Notes under the pieces: model-generated
Databases searched by the model: none
What the model saw: only the letters and a program-made list of their open reading frames with translations
Told to the model about the DNA's origin: nothing
Part shown: in pieces, positions 9,806-21,067 of the stretch
How positions within the stretch are numbered: the stretch's first letter is position 1
How the letters are laid out: each line of letters starts with the position of its first letter
Source: Hyposmocoma kahamanoa
Lineage: Eukaryota; Arthropoda; Insecta; Lepidoptera; Cosmopterigidae
Assembly: GCF_003589595.1 (NCBI RefSeq)
Contig: NW_020653993.1
Span: 8,922,962 to 8,986,961 of the forward strand
Length of the DNA: 64,000 nucleotides
Reading direction: 5' to 3'
Made by a program: the position numbers and the translations under genes

Positions 9806-10433
9806 TTAAATTCAGATATTCAAACCATATTTGTATTGCAAAAACGAGCGATTCGTTCTGTGTACCGTCTAGGCTCTCGGGTATCTCTCAGAGAAAAGTT
9901 TAAGGAGACTGGTATCATGACTGTGGCATCACAGTACATTTACTCAAATATTTTATATGCCCGTAAAAATATACATAATTTCAATAAGAAAGAAGATATC
10001 CATAATATTAACCTTAGAGCTAAGTCCAAACTCATGGTACCACGATTTCGTTTAACCAAGGTAAACAACTCTTTTATGGGGAACTGTATACGTTTTTACA
10101 ATAAGATTCCGGAGCATATATTAAGTTTATCATTTCCTAAGTTTAAAAACTACATTAAAAATATTTTGATCGAAAAATCATATTACAAAATTGAAGACTA
10201 CGTGTTAGATAAAGATGTATGGAAAGACGACATGGCTCCAGAATCCACACAAATTTGATTCAAAATGTATTCCATAACATTTAAGTTTATTTGAAAAGAG
10301 CAATCCCTAGAGTTTCTTGCTCGTTCTTCTCAGGGAGGTCAGCGTAGTGAACGAGCAGTACCTTAAATGTGACGTTTTCAAGTGTAAATTTATTTTACCT
10401 ATGGAATAAATCATCTTTGACTTTGACTTTCAC
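9806..10433 (+). pseudogene. LINE ORF2 C-terminus, 5'-truncated copy 2
   Basis: The frame is open from 9806 to a stop at 10258 and encodes LQKRAIRSVYRLGSRVSLRE, ASQYIYSNILYARKNI, LMVPRFRLTKVNNSFMGN, CIRFYNKIPEHILSLSFPKF and KSYYKIEDYVLDKDVW. This is the conserved region after the reverse transcriptase domain of a CR1/jockey-like polymerase; catalytic motifs lie upstream and are missing. It continues into a 3' untranslated part and ends with TTTGAC repeats near 10415-10433. The frame is still intact, so this copy is younger or less damaged than 5519-5965. Confidence 0.8.
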
Positions 10434-10439
10434 ATTCTA

Positions 10440-10505
10440 ACCAATTCAATTCAATCCAATTCAATTTAACTCCATTTCATCCAATTTATTTATTTATTTT
10501 TTCTC
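10440..10505. repeat. CCAATT-type simple repeat and ATTT run
   Basis: Tandem variants of CAATTCAATTCAATCC followed by TTTATTTATTTATT, directly after the TTTGAC tail of the LINE at 9806-10433. It may have grown from that tail. Confidence 0.6.
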
Positions 10506-10654
10506 AAACACCTTAGCCACTCCAATTTTTGCATATTTAAAAGATACTCTTGCACCTTCTGCTTGAAAGTTCTTTTTGTGATTTTATTAAAAAACTTGTT
10601 ACACCTAGGTTAGTCTGTTGAAGGGCACTGCATGCAATGCCAATGAAATTGACA

Positions 10655-10893
10655 ACTGCCACTGACGAGTGACGTTATGAACAGTCGCTTGCACACCGCT
10701 TTTCATAACGTTGCCATCTCTGAGGTCCCTGGTTCAATTCCTAACTGGGTCAATGTTGAAACTGAGTATTCTATATTGTCTCGGGTCTGGAGTTTGTGAT
10801 CGCTGTTTCCAATTTCCGTAACACAAGTGCTTTAGTTACTTACTTTAGGATCTGCGTAACGTTTGTGATATTGTATAATATTTATTTATTATT
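10655..10893 (+). mobile_element. tRNA-derived SINE (Metulj-like), copy 1
   Basis: A decayed tRNA-like head (CTTGCACACCGCTTTTCATA, CCATCTCTGAGGTCCC, TGGTTCAATTCC as B box) is followed by the family body (TATTGTCTCGGGTCTGGAG, TTGTGATCGCTGTTTCC, AACACAAGTGCTTTAG, AACGTTTGTGATATT) and an ATATTTATTTATT tail. Such SINEs are transcribed by RNA polymerase III and moved by LINE machinery. It matches the reverse-orientation copy at 12949-13188 along its length. Confidence 0.75.
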
Positions 10894-11355
10894 ATGAGAG
10901 TAAATGTATCAATATAGTTCGATATGCTTTGTATGCCTCATGTTTAACCGGCTACAATGAAACTATCTATACATTGATTTAAAAAACATATGTCTTCTAC
11001 TGGGGTACACAGACAATTACAAACCTTGACTTACGTTCCTAAATTACTTTAATTTTTTACAATCGCATGTCTTCACAAATGCACGTTAATTATACTATTT
11101 TTGTTCTGACCTTTTAAAGGTCATCCTCAAAATAGTTGGGATTTGTACGTTCCAGTCGACCTTACCCAACGTTTCCATGTACATTAATGATGTGCCAGAC
11201 AATCACACTAATTACTTGGTCTGAAACTACGAAATACCCTGTCCTATGATTACCAGAGCAATGGAATTCACTCTGGGGCATTACCCAGAAACAATTTAGA
11301 AAAGTTCATTTTCCAAATTACCCGGTAGAACACCGGATATTTTTATTTTATTATA
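10894..11355. other. No recognisable feature
   Basis: AT-rich sequence. Nothing recognisable. Confidence 0.45.
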
Positions 11356-11357
11356 TT

Positions 11358-11612
11358 TTTCAAATACCAAGTGATGGGACGGACAAGTCGTATTCATAAC
11401 AGTTGAAGTGCCACTAAGAGCTTTATATTACAAAGATCTTAGGGACACTGCCACTGCGCCCGTCACCCTGAGACATAAGTTGACGAGTCCCTGTGCCTGT
11501 AATATTACCAGCACCTTTACCCTTCCAAACCGGGACGCAATAATGCTCACATTACTGCTTGGCGGCAGAAATAGGTGGCAGTACTTCCCTGAACGGACTA
11601 TCTATAGTATAG
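11358..11612 (+). repeat. Dispersed repeat family A, copy 6
   Basis: Starts with ATACCAAGTGATGGGACGGA but lacks GTGCGCCTGATGGTAAGC, resuming at ATAACAGTTGAAGTGCCAC. It then runs through the GGCGGCAGAAATAGG and GGTGGCAGTACTTCCCTG blocks. Frames read across it (11408-11671) are by-products of the repeat. Confidence 0.8.
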
Positions 11613-12849
11613 GGTATCGAATCCGGGACTTCCTCATCCAGCTTCTACAACGCAGACCGCTAGGTCACTGAGGTCGACGGTGCTATTTTGAAGTTAAATA
11701 ATAATCTATGTGTCATATAAACAATCCTACTGCATACATGTAGGATATATCACAAAGAGTGTGCGACGGAATTGCATGAAATTATTCTGCCATCCCTTTT
11801 CTATCATCAGGGGACTAGATATAGGCTGGGGCTCCACCCCTCTGTTGTGGATATGGATATGTGTATACAAGAGTCGCACGAAGCGTTATGCTCGAACATT
11901 TACAAGGCGTACGGCATTTTAGTACAGTACCCTGCCTGCACCAGACTTGTACCCTGAACGCTATAATTTGGGCTTTTTCAAGGTGTGAGTAGTATTTATA
12001 TGTAGTATGTGCATCGACCTCGTTGTCACTTTGCATCAAGTGAGATTTTGGTCAAATACGCATAATCTTGTCCATAAAATAAAAAAGGTCTCACTAAAAA
12101 TACAACGTTACGACATAACAAGATCCACGGTAGTCAAAATCGTCGTATAAAACATATAATACGACTGCGGTAACAAGTATCGCTTCTCACATTAGTCAAC
12201 TACATAAATATTAAGGAATTAGTTGTTAAAAACTAAGCTAATGGCCCGCCATAAGGTCCTTTTGCATGCAAACGATCACACACAAGTAACTACACAACAC
12301 GGAGACCGAATACCACTCGCCTGCCAGTCGTGCGAAGTAACGCCTCGACGTCGCACGTTCGTTAACGAGCGATTTCGAATAACTAGTGCTTATTTAGTTT
12401 TCCAAATCGTATAGTTTCCATAGACTCTAAACAGTAGCAGAATAGTGACGTGTTTTGTACGTTCAAAAAGTGTACAGTGAGGGTGAAGTGGTAATTGGCC
12501 TCTGGACCGATCTTTGCAAAGAAGATCGCACATGAGGGTAGTTTATAATAATTATCATATTGGATTGTTATTTTTTGGTTTGTATTTGTTATTTTGTTAC
12601 ATTTATTGTATGCGTTATTGATATATATAAGGTCGTAACGGGTTTTTACGCTTTCAACATTGTTATTCATTTTACCTTGTTTAAAATAACTTGTTCGCGT
12701 TTAGCAGTGTTATTGTTTTTGTTGTTTGTGGATACAATGTTAATTAAGAGCTATGAAGCTATAAAAATCCTTTTAAAAACTCATTTAGTCGTTGAGCACA
12801 CATGTTCATTTGCACGCAATGTTCGATGCAAAGTTAAAGCTATAAAAAG
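11613..12849. other. No recognisable feature
   Basis: Short frames on both strands (for example 12223-12414 and 12560-12853) show no motif or homologous copy. No repeat shared with the rest of the window was seen. Confidence 0.45.
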
Positions 12850-12948
12850 GTGATAGTTCTGTAGAAGAACGTTTGCTTGTCAATTGAGAGGCCGACGGTT
12901 CGAATCCCTGTGGCAACAATAACCTATGTCAATATTTAAGTTACGTAC
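12850..12948 (+). mobile_element. tRNA-like SINE head with perfect B box
   Basis: CTTGTCAATTGAGAGGCCGA runs into GGTTCGAATCC at 12897-12907, a perfect polymerase III B box. The flanks do not form a tRNA acceptor stem, so it is a SINE head and not a tRNA gene. The piece abuts the tail of the minus-strand SINE at 12949. The same CAATTGAGA...ACGGTTC head occurs on the minus strand at 16141-16217. Confidence 0.55.
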
Positions 12949-13188
12949 AATAAATAAATATTAGAGATCACAAACGTTCCTCTGATCACAATGTAAGTAG
13001 CTAAAGCACTTGTGTTATGGAACTCGGAAACAACGACGGTACCACAAACACCCTAGACAACATTTCTATATTTTCTCGTTTGTTAGTTCGTTTTCTACAC
13101 TGACCCGGCCGGGGTTCGAACCCGGGACCTCAGAGGTGGCGACACCATGAAAACCGGTGTGCTAGCCACTCGACCACGGAGGCCATCA
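12949..13188 (-). mobile_element. tRNA-derived SINE (Metulj-like), copy 2, best preserved
   Basis: On the minus strand this starts with GGCCTCCGTGGTCGAGTGGC, containing an A box (TGGTCGAGTGG, plus positions 13167-13177), then CACACCGGTTTTCATGG and the B box GGTTCGAACCC (13112-13122), and ends in AATATTTATTTATT. Both promoter boxes are close to consensus, unlike the copies at 10655 and 20116. The tail abuts another SINE head at 12850-12948. Confidence 0.85.
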
Positions 13189-15840
13189 CGTACATTCGTG
13201 AATGTCATGTGAAATCTGAAGAAAAATATCGTCGTAAAACTACACAACCCTTATTTATATATTATGTTTCAATATTATTTAAATTATGGCTTTACGCAGC
13301 CGATCTATTTTTGCTTACAATTAATTCCTCGTTGGTCCTGATTGAAAACCAGCGCCTTAGGAAACTTTGGCACGTCGTCAGGGATAGTGCAAATCCGCGT
13401 ATATAGTATTAGTAAAAAGCGCGTATCTGCACCAAATCAAATTTCACAGGATTTAGCGTTATTACTTTGTTATTTCAATGGCTATGACTTTCATTTTTGC
13501 ACAGCGAGCATTAATTTATGTTGTCTACGGACTGATAACAACATATCCTTGTAAATAACGCTAATTTGGTTGCCACGACATTTAATCATGTCGTGATTGA
13601 TTAAATTAAGAATTCGCTACTAAGTTAAAAATCCACTTGATTACAATCCATTTTTTCAGTGTTATAACGCGTTAAATTATGTAAATACTATACTAAGCTT
13701 TAAATATTCTTGCTAAAGGTAGGAAATTCAAGAGTTTCGCCCTTAGGCACCGTGCCCTGGAGGCCGACAACTTTTCCATTTATATACGACGCAATAACAA
13801 AAAAAAAGCTTGAAGAGGTTTTTTCCTGCAATTGTTAATTAAATCTGAGACTTTTTCAAAAAGTTCAATAAAAAAGTTAAAAAAGCAAAATGTTTGTTCA
13901 CTTTCAAGTGTTGTTTTTTTTGGAGCTCTTATAAGCGCCTTATTGTTTAAGTTTTTAATTGCCACTTTTGATTACGACTACGTTGGAGTTGTGTCACGTT
14001 TTTATTTCATAATTCATAGTTAATTTATTAGTGAAAACTCACGTTGGATAGAACTTGACATGTAACAAAATTTTCTATGCTTTAATTAATTTTCAATGAC
14101 CAAATTTCATTTCAACATTAAAAAAATTATTACACTAGTTCTTCTATCAAGCTATTGTAGCATGTTATAAAGTTAGCGTACTTCGATACGCAGAAGTGCA
14201 GCATTGAATACAAAATGACGTCTCAGTTGTCTGTTTATAAGACTGGCGTTACCATGCCTTTAGAAGAGGGGACAATAGATTCCTATTTTGCATTATAATG
14301 ATGGATTCATTCGTCGATCTTGATTACAAATGATATAAGCACGGAAGTAATCTACATACTATAGTAGTAGGTGTAAATGCTATGCCGAAAGATTCTACTA
14401 CGAAATTACTACCTGCTGCAGTAGACTGGCGTGATAGCATACCTCGCGGCGATATTTTAATAAGCCTTAAGAGTCCATACTATCTCAGCTCGAATTACAT
14501 TTTTTCCCATACTAATACGCGCGGCAGGGACTTTGGCTTAAAAAATGTATATATTATACTATACGTGTTCTATTTAGTTCATTTGATATATAAATATATC
14601 GTTGGTATATTTAAAGTACCTATTGAATGCGGCGATTTTCTTGTAAAATTTCGAAGTAAGTTTGTGTTTTTTTTTCTATCGTGAACATTTTTAGAAATCG
14701 TGTTTTCATACCGTATAGTAATCAGTGTATATCTTCAATTTTACTATATATTTTTTCAATGTGATAGATTCAACACTTTCAAAGTCAAAGTATTTATTGC
14801 TTTCATGTGTTCATGTGTTCTAAAAGTTTATGTAAGTCGAACTATAAAATACCCTTACTCGCGTACGAATAAAAATAAATGAAGTTGAAGTTGAAGAAAA
14901 AATAAGTGAAGTATTACTCAGGCGAGAATATTGATACGTAATACCTTTTACGCCATTGAACATTCAACTATATTAATTTCTTCTTTTTTTTTCGGTATCG
15001 GTATACCGAATCGCATTAAGAAAAAAAGGTCATAAAAAGCTTTATGTCCCTGTAATAAGAACTAAAAAGACTCTCACACGGACACACACGACCTTTTATT
15101 GTCTCGATTTTATGAATGGACCTCAGTTTCAGATGTGGAGGCTTCCTCAAAAAAAAAACGACAAAAAAATGTGGTTGTACAAGGTGCATATAGGAGAGGT
15201 ATGTACATTAAGGGAGCTCTATCGAACCAAATATGTAGATTACTTCAAGAATAGAAGTGTGAGTGTGAAGTGTAAGTAGAAGGAGATCTGGATATTTTCA
15301 GACTCAGAGTGCACACACATCTTCTAGGGGTCACGTACTACCCTCATTCTGACTTGTCATCAGTTTGTGAATAAACGCAAGTCTATGTTCCGACGATTAT
15401 CGAATTCGACGACGACGAATATCCTTTCTGCGTCCTCGCATGAAGCGTTGTGAGCCCACAATAAAAATGTCAAAAGCTCGCTTCAAACATCCGAAGCTAT
15501 TTTGAGATATAAAAGGCAAATGTGGAACCAAATTTTAATCTAATCGTGAGCAGTAAACTCAGACACGTACCTCTCATGACTAAGTGCCCTCACTAACCGT
15601 AGCCATTTTTTTCGAGCGTCGTATATTTCGGTTTAGCTTCACACCTTTAGCTGTAACTCGTATCGATTTCCTCCTATCAGTAACTTGTATTCAACTATTA
15701 ATAGAGAGTTGAAAGCCGAATAAAGTCGGACTTGGTTATGACGGCATTTTCCGAACCTTTGACGTATAGGTTTCATCGCAATGTTTTCCTTCACGAATGG
15801 CGAGAGGTATTGTTACTAAACCCTCACAAAATGTACGCCA
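13189..15840. other. No recognisable gene; one small LINE-tail-like patch
   Basis: AT-rich. A sequence near 14775-14805 (CTTTCAAAGTCAAAGTATTT) resembles the minus-strand 3' end of the TTTGAC-tailed LINE family, and GAAGTTGAAGTTGAAG near 14880 is a short tandem repeat. Frames at 13832-14023, 14382-14684 and 14700-14882 have no motif I recognise. Confidence 0.4.
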
Positions 15841-16140
15841 CTAAGGCTGAGATTTATAAAACGAACTTAGACTAAGCTTTTCGTATTTACAAGCGAAGCT
15901 TGCGAACAAACAAGAAGCAAGCGAAGTTTTTCTTATTTACAAAAACGAACTTTGCCGAATTTAAGCAAGAAATGATATTTAAATTTTGGTAACTTTGAGT
16001 TCTTCGTAATTTTTTGTCAAAACTTAGGCATAGATCGTTTTGTAAACAAGAGACTTGCTTGGTTCGCCATTTTTGCTTAGTCGAAGTCGAAGTTCGTTTT
16101 ATGGGATGCAAGAAGTTCGTTTTCTAAATCTAAGCCTTAG
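15841..16140. mobile_element. MITE with 28-bp inverted ends and nested second ends
   Basis: The left end (CTAAGGCTGAGATTTATAAA, 28 bases in all) matches the reverse complement of the right end (CTAAGGCTTAGATTTAGAAA) at 25 of 28 positions. A second inverted pair lies inside: AAAACGAACTTAGACTAAGC on the left against AAAACGAACTTCGACTTCG...TAAGC on the right, where an extra AAGTTCGTTTTATGGGATGC unit has been added. If TA is the target duplication, the element would start at AGGCTGAG. It encodes nothing. Confidence 0.75.
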
Positions 16141-16217
16141 TCAGTAACTTGTCGCCTTTAGGATTTGAACCGTCGTTCTCAATTGAAAAGCAATTGTTCA
16201 CCGGACTACTACTACAC
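16141..16217 (-). mobile_element. tRNA-like SINE head, minus strand
   Basis: The minus strand reads AGTCCGGTGAACAATTGC, TTTTCAATTGAGAACGACGG, TTCAAATCC. The B box is GGTTCAAATCC (plus 16161-16171). It shares the CAATTGAGA...ACGGTTC order with 12850-12948, so both derive from one SINE family. It abuts the MITE end at 16140. Confidence 0.5.
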
Positions 16218-17997
16218 GTAAATCAAAAAGACAAGAGAGGAAGGGTATAGGGAAAATAGCCTCTCCGCATCCACACATGAATACAGGTCTCGTAATATGT
16301 ATGTACGTAATGATGTATTTATGTTCAAATCAATCATGACACAACTTCATTTTTTTTTATTGGCCACATGATGAATTAAACGTGTTATTATGTATGAGCA
16401 CATGACATTACTGAAATAGAGGCTATATTTATCTGAATACGGTTGAAACTTTGTTCAGTACAACTGCGTTCTTCATTGGACAAAGATTAGGTAGGTTACT
16501 ATATTATAAACGTGATGTACCATTGAATCATTCAGAGAACAGAAACTTGATTTGAACATGTCTTCGTTCGTCAAGGGAGAAATTCAAAGAAATTAACATT
16601 CTTACATTAACGTCACAACACGTTTATGAAATTGTATTCTTTTTTATGAAAAATTGTGATAGACATAACATTTATACGAGGAATAAAACGCTGTTGTTTA
16701 GAGTCGTCTTCACAAAGTCTATATAAAAAAAATAAGCAATACACAGCTTTATTTCTTCCAGGCAACTTTAAGATAGAAAATTAAGACTTATTATTGAAGT
16801 TATTCTAACAGTGACTTTAATATAAAGTGATATATATATATATATACGTATTCTCAAACTTGTACACATAATGAAGACATGTCAACTAAACTCAGTCACG
16901 TTGTGTGATACAACGCAAATAAAATTACAATACAATAATGTGATAGCGATATTTACTTGTCTAATGATAACAGGGACAATAATGGAGGGTTTTAAAAAAT
17001 ATTCTTGTCAGTGACTTGCATTTCTGTCGTAACAGTGTTAAAATCGTAAGTGCAATGTATTAAGATGTTTAAAAATGCGTACCTATATATAAATATTTTG
17101 TCCCTATTTACTATTTCATAACATTTTATGATTATAGTACTTATAATTTTTTAAAGTCCGAACTTCGGAGTCATTCGTATTTTACGGAAACGGACGAATA
17201 TCAAAATATTGAGAAATAGTTGTATCCTGTACATCGTCACTTCAAATTAAATATTATTTTATATCTAAACCCTTTTCGTTAATTATGGTTACAATATTAT
17301 CGAGGAAAACTATAATTAACAGAATATCAACCTTATATCTATATCGCTTAGGTAATTTTTAAATGGCAAACTAATAAGCAAAAAAAATACATACATAAGG
17401 TCAAATTACAATGCAGTCGTGAACTTCCGTAAAACTCGAGCAGCCCCGAAGCTTCGACTATATAACACTCCAACTTTGTCGTTATGAAACATGTAGGTAT
17501 AAATACACAGAACCACAACAATTACCAGTCTGTGTGATGAATTAATGATCTTAATCTACAAACAAATGAAGCTTACGTGCCGGTATTTAAATGAGCATTT
17601 GTAAATTCTATTCCACACAAGAAACCTTCCGTGTTCACAACATTATTGTGTAGGTTTATATATGTACTCCGTTTACTATTGTGTTTTTGTCAATGTGCCG
17701 TGGGATTCTTTTGGTCGAATATTCATTATAGGTTAAGATGTTATGAATCATTAGCGTAGGTACTTAAAAATGTCCTTGTCCACTCTGATTTTAAATTATA
17801 ATTACTCTTAAATTTCCGCGCGCTGTTGAATTCCTTGTTTGTTGAATGACTGTAATTATTTTTGTTTTACAACGGATAAGAATAGGCTAAGTGTATTTAA
17901 GAAAATCATGAAGAAGAATATATTTTTTTAAATTTTCAGCTAACGCATTCGGAAAACGCACCGTAAAACACGTTTGAGATCCATTTTTATTATTAAG
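16218..17997. other. No recognisable feature
   Basis: AT-rich DNA with a TA run at 16829-16847. No frame or repeat I can support. Confidence 0.5.
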
Positions 17998-18275
17998 TCC
18001 ATCAGCCGTGGGACCAGCGAACAAGTCATGCGGCTGGTGTGAAGCGAAACACTCGTCCACAGCAGTTGCAGTGCCACTCAGAGCTTTAAATCGTAAAGAT
18101 CTGAGCGATACTGCTACTGAACCTGTCACAAGCATGTTCCATGTGCCCGTAATTTCACCAACACCCTTACCCCTCAAAACTATAAAACAATAATGCTCAC
18201 ATTAGTACTTGGCGGCAGAAATAGGTAATATGGCATTACTTCCCTCGATGAACTCTTTCACAAAGAGCTCTACTG
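17998..18275 (+). repeat. Dispersed repeat family A, copy 7
   Basis: A nearly complete copy: a rearranged head (GGGACCAGCGAACAAGTC), GTTGCAGTGCCACTCAGAGC, CATGTGCCCGTAATTTCACC, CTTGGCGGCAGAAATAGG and the end at GAGCTCTACTGCTA. The head departs from the consensus at the GTGCGCCTGATGG stretch. Confidence 0.8.
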
Positions 18276-19889
18276 CTAATAATATAGCGAAAGGGGTACC
18301 CCGTGCTATCATATTCTAATATTTATTTTACTGTAAACACAGCTACTGTTCATGAAAGGGTTACGCGTTGTTAAACTCGAATACGTATTTTACTGTTTGC
18401 AATTAACCAAGTTTGACAGAGTTCTATAATCTTCAATTTTAATTTATGATAATGGAAGCTTAAATAAACTTAACTGATTTATCCATTTAAACATTGCTAA
18501 ATATGAGCCTTCCCCTAAAAGGAAAGTTGCTCGCTTCATTGCTAAGTCAGCCAAATCTCGTCTCCAATTTAGACGTTAACATCGTTTGGACAGGAACTTC
18601 TATCAGCAATTAGGTTTAAAATAAAACTTTACCAAATACGAACTTTGCATTACAGTTTAGAAATTTCTATCCCTTCACAATAGTCGATGTATTTTTCGAA
18701 AAGTCTTTTCAGGTGGCTCAAGGTTATCGGATCTTGTGATCTTGAAACAGCTGAAAAGATGTTTATCAAACAGCTAAGACGCATAACGATTAAATTAGCC
18801 TTGAAATAACAAAAAAAAAACCGCTTCGAAATCAGACCATTCGTTTAGAAGCTACTATCCCACAGATAGACACATAGACAAAGGCATTAAACTTCTAACT
18901 CCCCTCTTTTTGCGTCAGGGATTAAAACTGGCAATCCAGAAACAATGATAAGAGTTTTAAATTCAACCATTTACCTATGTATAAATAGCTGAGGCTAACC
19001 CAGTCAAACCGAAAATATACATTTTGATTTTCAGACTTGCGGGTGTGTGAATGAACTCATCCCTTTACCCAATTACGTTAGGGACTGATAAATATGTAAT
19101 CTGATTCATTTTTATTTTCGTTTACGCAACTGAACGAGGACCAAGCGCCGAGTATATTTTGCAGACTAATAGGTAGGCATTACATCATATCTTAACTCGG
19201 ACTTGTTGGACGATTAGGCAATCAGTACAACACGAGTTTTTGCATCGAAACTGCCATATCCACTACCAAGACTTAAGTACATGCTAACTATTAATTTTGA
19301 TTTCGGTGGCCCAACGGTTTGCACTGTGGACACTGTATGAGGTCCCGGTAGGACCAATTTGGAAAATGAACTTTACGTAATTCACAAACACATTAAAAAA
19401 TATATAAGTTTTGATAATGGATGTAGTAGTTGCAAAGTTTTATTTGTTTTCTCATATGCAAATAGGAGATACTACGTAAATCAATTTGACTTTGGTTATT
19501 GTTGCTCCAGAAGTCATTAGAGACGGCAATAAAATATAAAACATCAAATTCACATCACGCCGGAGCGTCGAATAGTAGAAGTGGCCCTAATTCGCTCTTT
19601 TAACATCTAACGAGAGGTTCTAAAATAGGCCTTATTTTTTTCGCTTTTGTGCTTTTGTTTTCGTGTCAGCTTTGTTTTTTCTCTTATTGTCACTTCTACC
19701 AAATTATCTCAATAGGTTTAGTTTTAGTTTTATTTTAATAATATCCACCAATCACAAGCACTGCCACCTCCAAAAGCGCTGCCACTTTTCTTCAAACCAC
19801 CGGTTTAGTTTTATCATCACTTCCATTCATAAGGTGTTTCTAGCTGATTAGTTATATTCTAGATATCGTTTATTTCGATGTTGTTGATG
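18276..19889. other. No recognisable feature
   Basis: AT-rich sequence with no credible frame. A short frame at 19663-19851 is low-complexity leucine/phenylalanine/serine translation. Confidence 0.45.
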
Positions 19890-20060
19890 TTATCATCCAC
19901 GCTCATTCCTAGCAACGTTGCCTACCCGAATAGCATGCCTTTGTATAGCCAGCACGAATCTGACCACCATATCCATAATCCAACTTATCTGGCTTTACTC
20001 TGGTTGGCTATGGCGCCGAATGTTCAATGATAATTGTCGATTATAACCTGTCAATCTCTG
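19890..20060 (+). repeat. Dispersed repeat F, copy 2 (diverged)
   Basis: ATTCCTAGCAACGTTGCC and CTGGTTGGCTATGGCGCC with AATGTTCAATGAT correspond in order to ATTCCTAGCATCGTTGTC and CTGGCTGCGTATGGTGCC with TTTAATGTTCC at 28740-28965. Similarity is partial. Confidence 0.4.
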
Positions 20061-20115
20061 TGTTACTATTAGTATATATGTATAAAGGTAAATCCTCCAT
20101 TGGTTCAAGTTTTTT

Positions 20116-20302
20116 GACGACATGTCGCCATCTCTGATGTCCCCGGCCGGGTCAGTGTAGAAAAACCAGCTTTTCTGTATTGTCTCGGATCTGGGTATTT
20201 GTGGTACCGTCGTTGTTTCCGATTTCCATAATACAAGTAACTTGGTTACTTTCTTAAGGGATCAGAACAACGTTTGTGATGTTGACTAATATTTATTTAT
20301 TT
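20116..20302 (+). mobile_element. tRNA-derived SINE (Metulj-like), copy 3, 5'-truncated
   Basis: Starts in the CATGTCGCCATCTCTGATGT part of the head, keeps CCCGGCCGGGTCAGTGTAG but has lost the A box and the GGTTCGAAC part of the B box, then follows the family body to AATATTTATTTATT. Truncation and box loss make it transcriptionally dead. Confidence 0.75.
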
Positions 20303-20745
20303 AAGATGTTAGGTTAGTAGTGATCTAATTTTTTTCGTTTAAATTTTTATTAACAACATTTTGTACGAATAGAAAATAAAACAACGGACCTGCTTTGTAA
20401 ACCCCCGAGGACTATGTAATTAGGAGACTATAGCTATAGCAGTGTTCCTATTTAATAGGCCATTGGTTTTCTCTACTTAATGTAAATTTAACGGCGAACC
20501 GGCGCTGGGGTCATTTTTCACAATTTCTCATTTATTACGAGCCGTCTTGCGTTTGTCGTAAATTATAGACATGATCAGAATTTCAATTTTCAAAGAAAAT
20601 ATACTTGCAGTGTTTTTAAAGGGAACAAACGTTTTGTGACTTGGTTAAGAATTGCAACAATATTTTCAGGCGGAAACTAAACTGAGGCTCTTCCTTCGAA
20701 GCTCGAAATCCACTGTTAGGACCGTTTTCACACTATAGACTTGAT
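20303..20745. other. No recognisable feature
   Basis: AT-rich flank of the LINE insertion. Nothing named. Confidence 0.45.
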
Positions 20746-20754
20746 TATGAGATT
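20746..20754. repeat. Candidate LINE target-site duplication, 3' side
   Basis: TATGAGATT, repeated at 25613-25621 on the other side of the full-length LINE. Nine bases of mostly A/T could match by chance, so this is suggestive only. Confidence 0.45.
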
Positions 20755-21067
20755 ATAACTCTTTATTGCACAAAGAAAAGATACATGAAACACAAGTTAT
20801 AAAGAACATATACAAAGGTGAGCTTATCTCTAGAAGAGATCTCTTCCAGCCAACCCTAGCCTTGGTGAAAAATGAAGTCTGCGGGACTAATTATTGTACA
20901 ATAAAATTTAAATTTAAATGTGAATAAAAAAAAATAAAAATAATAATATATATATTAATATATATATATATATATACATAAAAATAATTTATATACATAA
21001 ATACAAACATAAGCAGAATATATATTATAATCTAAACAAATTACTACTTTATAATATATGTTACCTA
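20755..21067 (-). other. LINE 3' untranslated region with palindromic stem
   Basis: After the ORF2 stop the minus strand runs through AT-rich TATATA DNA (plus 20936-20982) to GGAAGAGATCTCTTCTAGAG, an imperfect palindrome, then CTCACCTTTGTATATG and AATAAAGAG. In CR1/L2-like elements a 3' stem-loop and terminal sequence are recognised by the reverse transcriptase; applying that here is inference. Confidence 0.6.

Noticed and set aside
12897..12907. tRNA gene suggested by a perfect B box
   Set aside because: No cloverleaf can be drawn; the head recurs at 16141-16217 as a SINE piece.
13112..13177. tRNA gene suggested by good A and B boxes
   Set aside because: The flanks do not form an acceptor stem, and the sequence continues into a SINE body and tail shared with two other loci.
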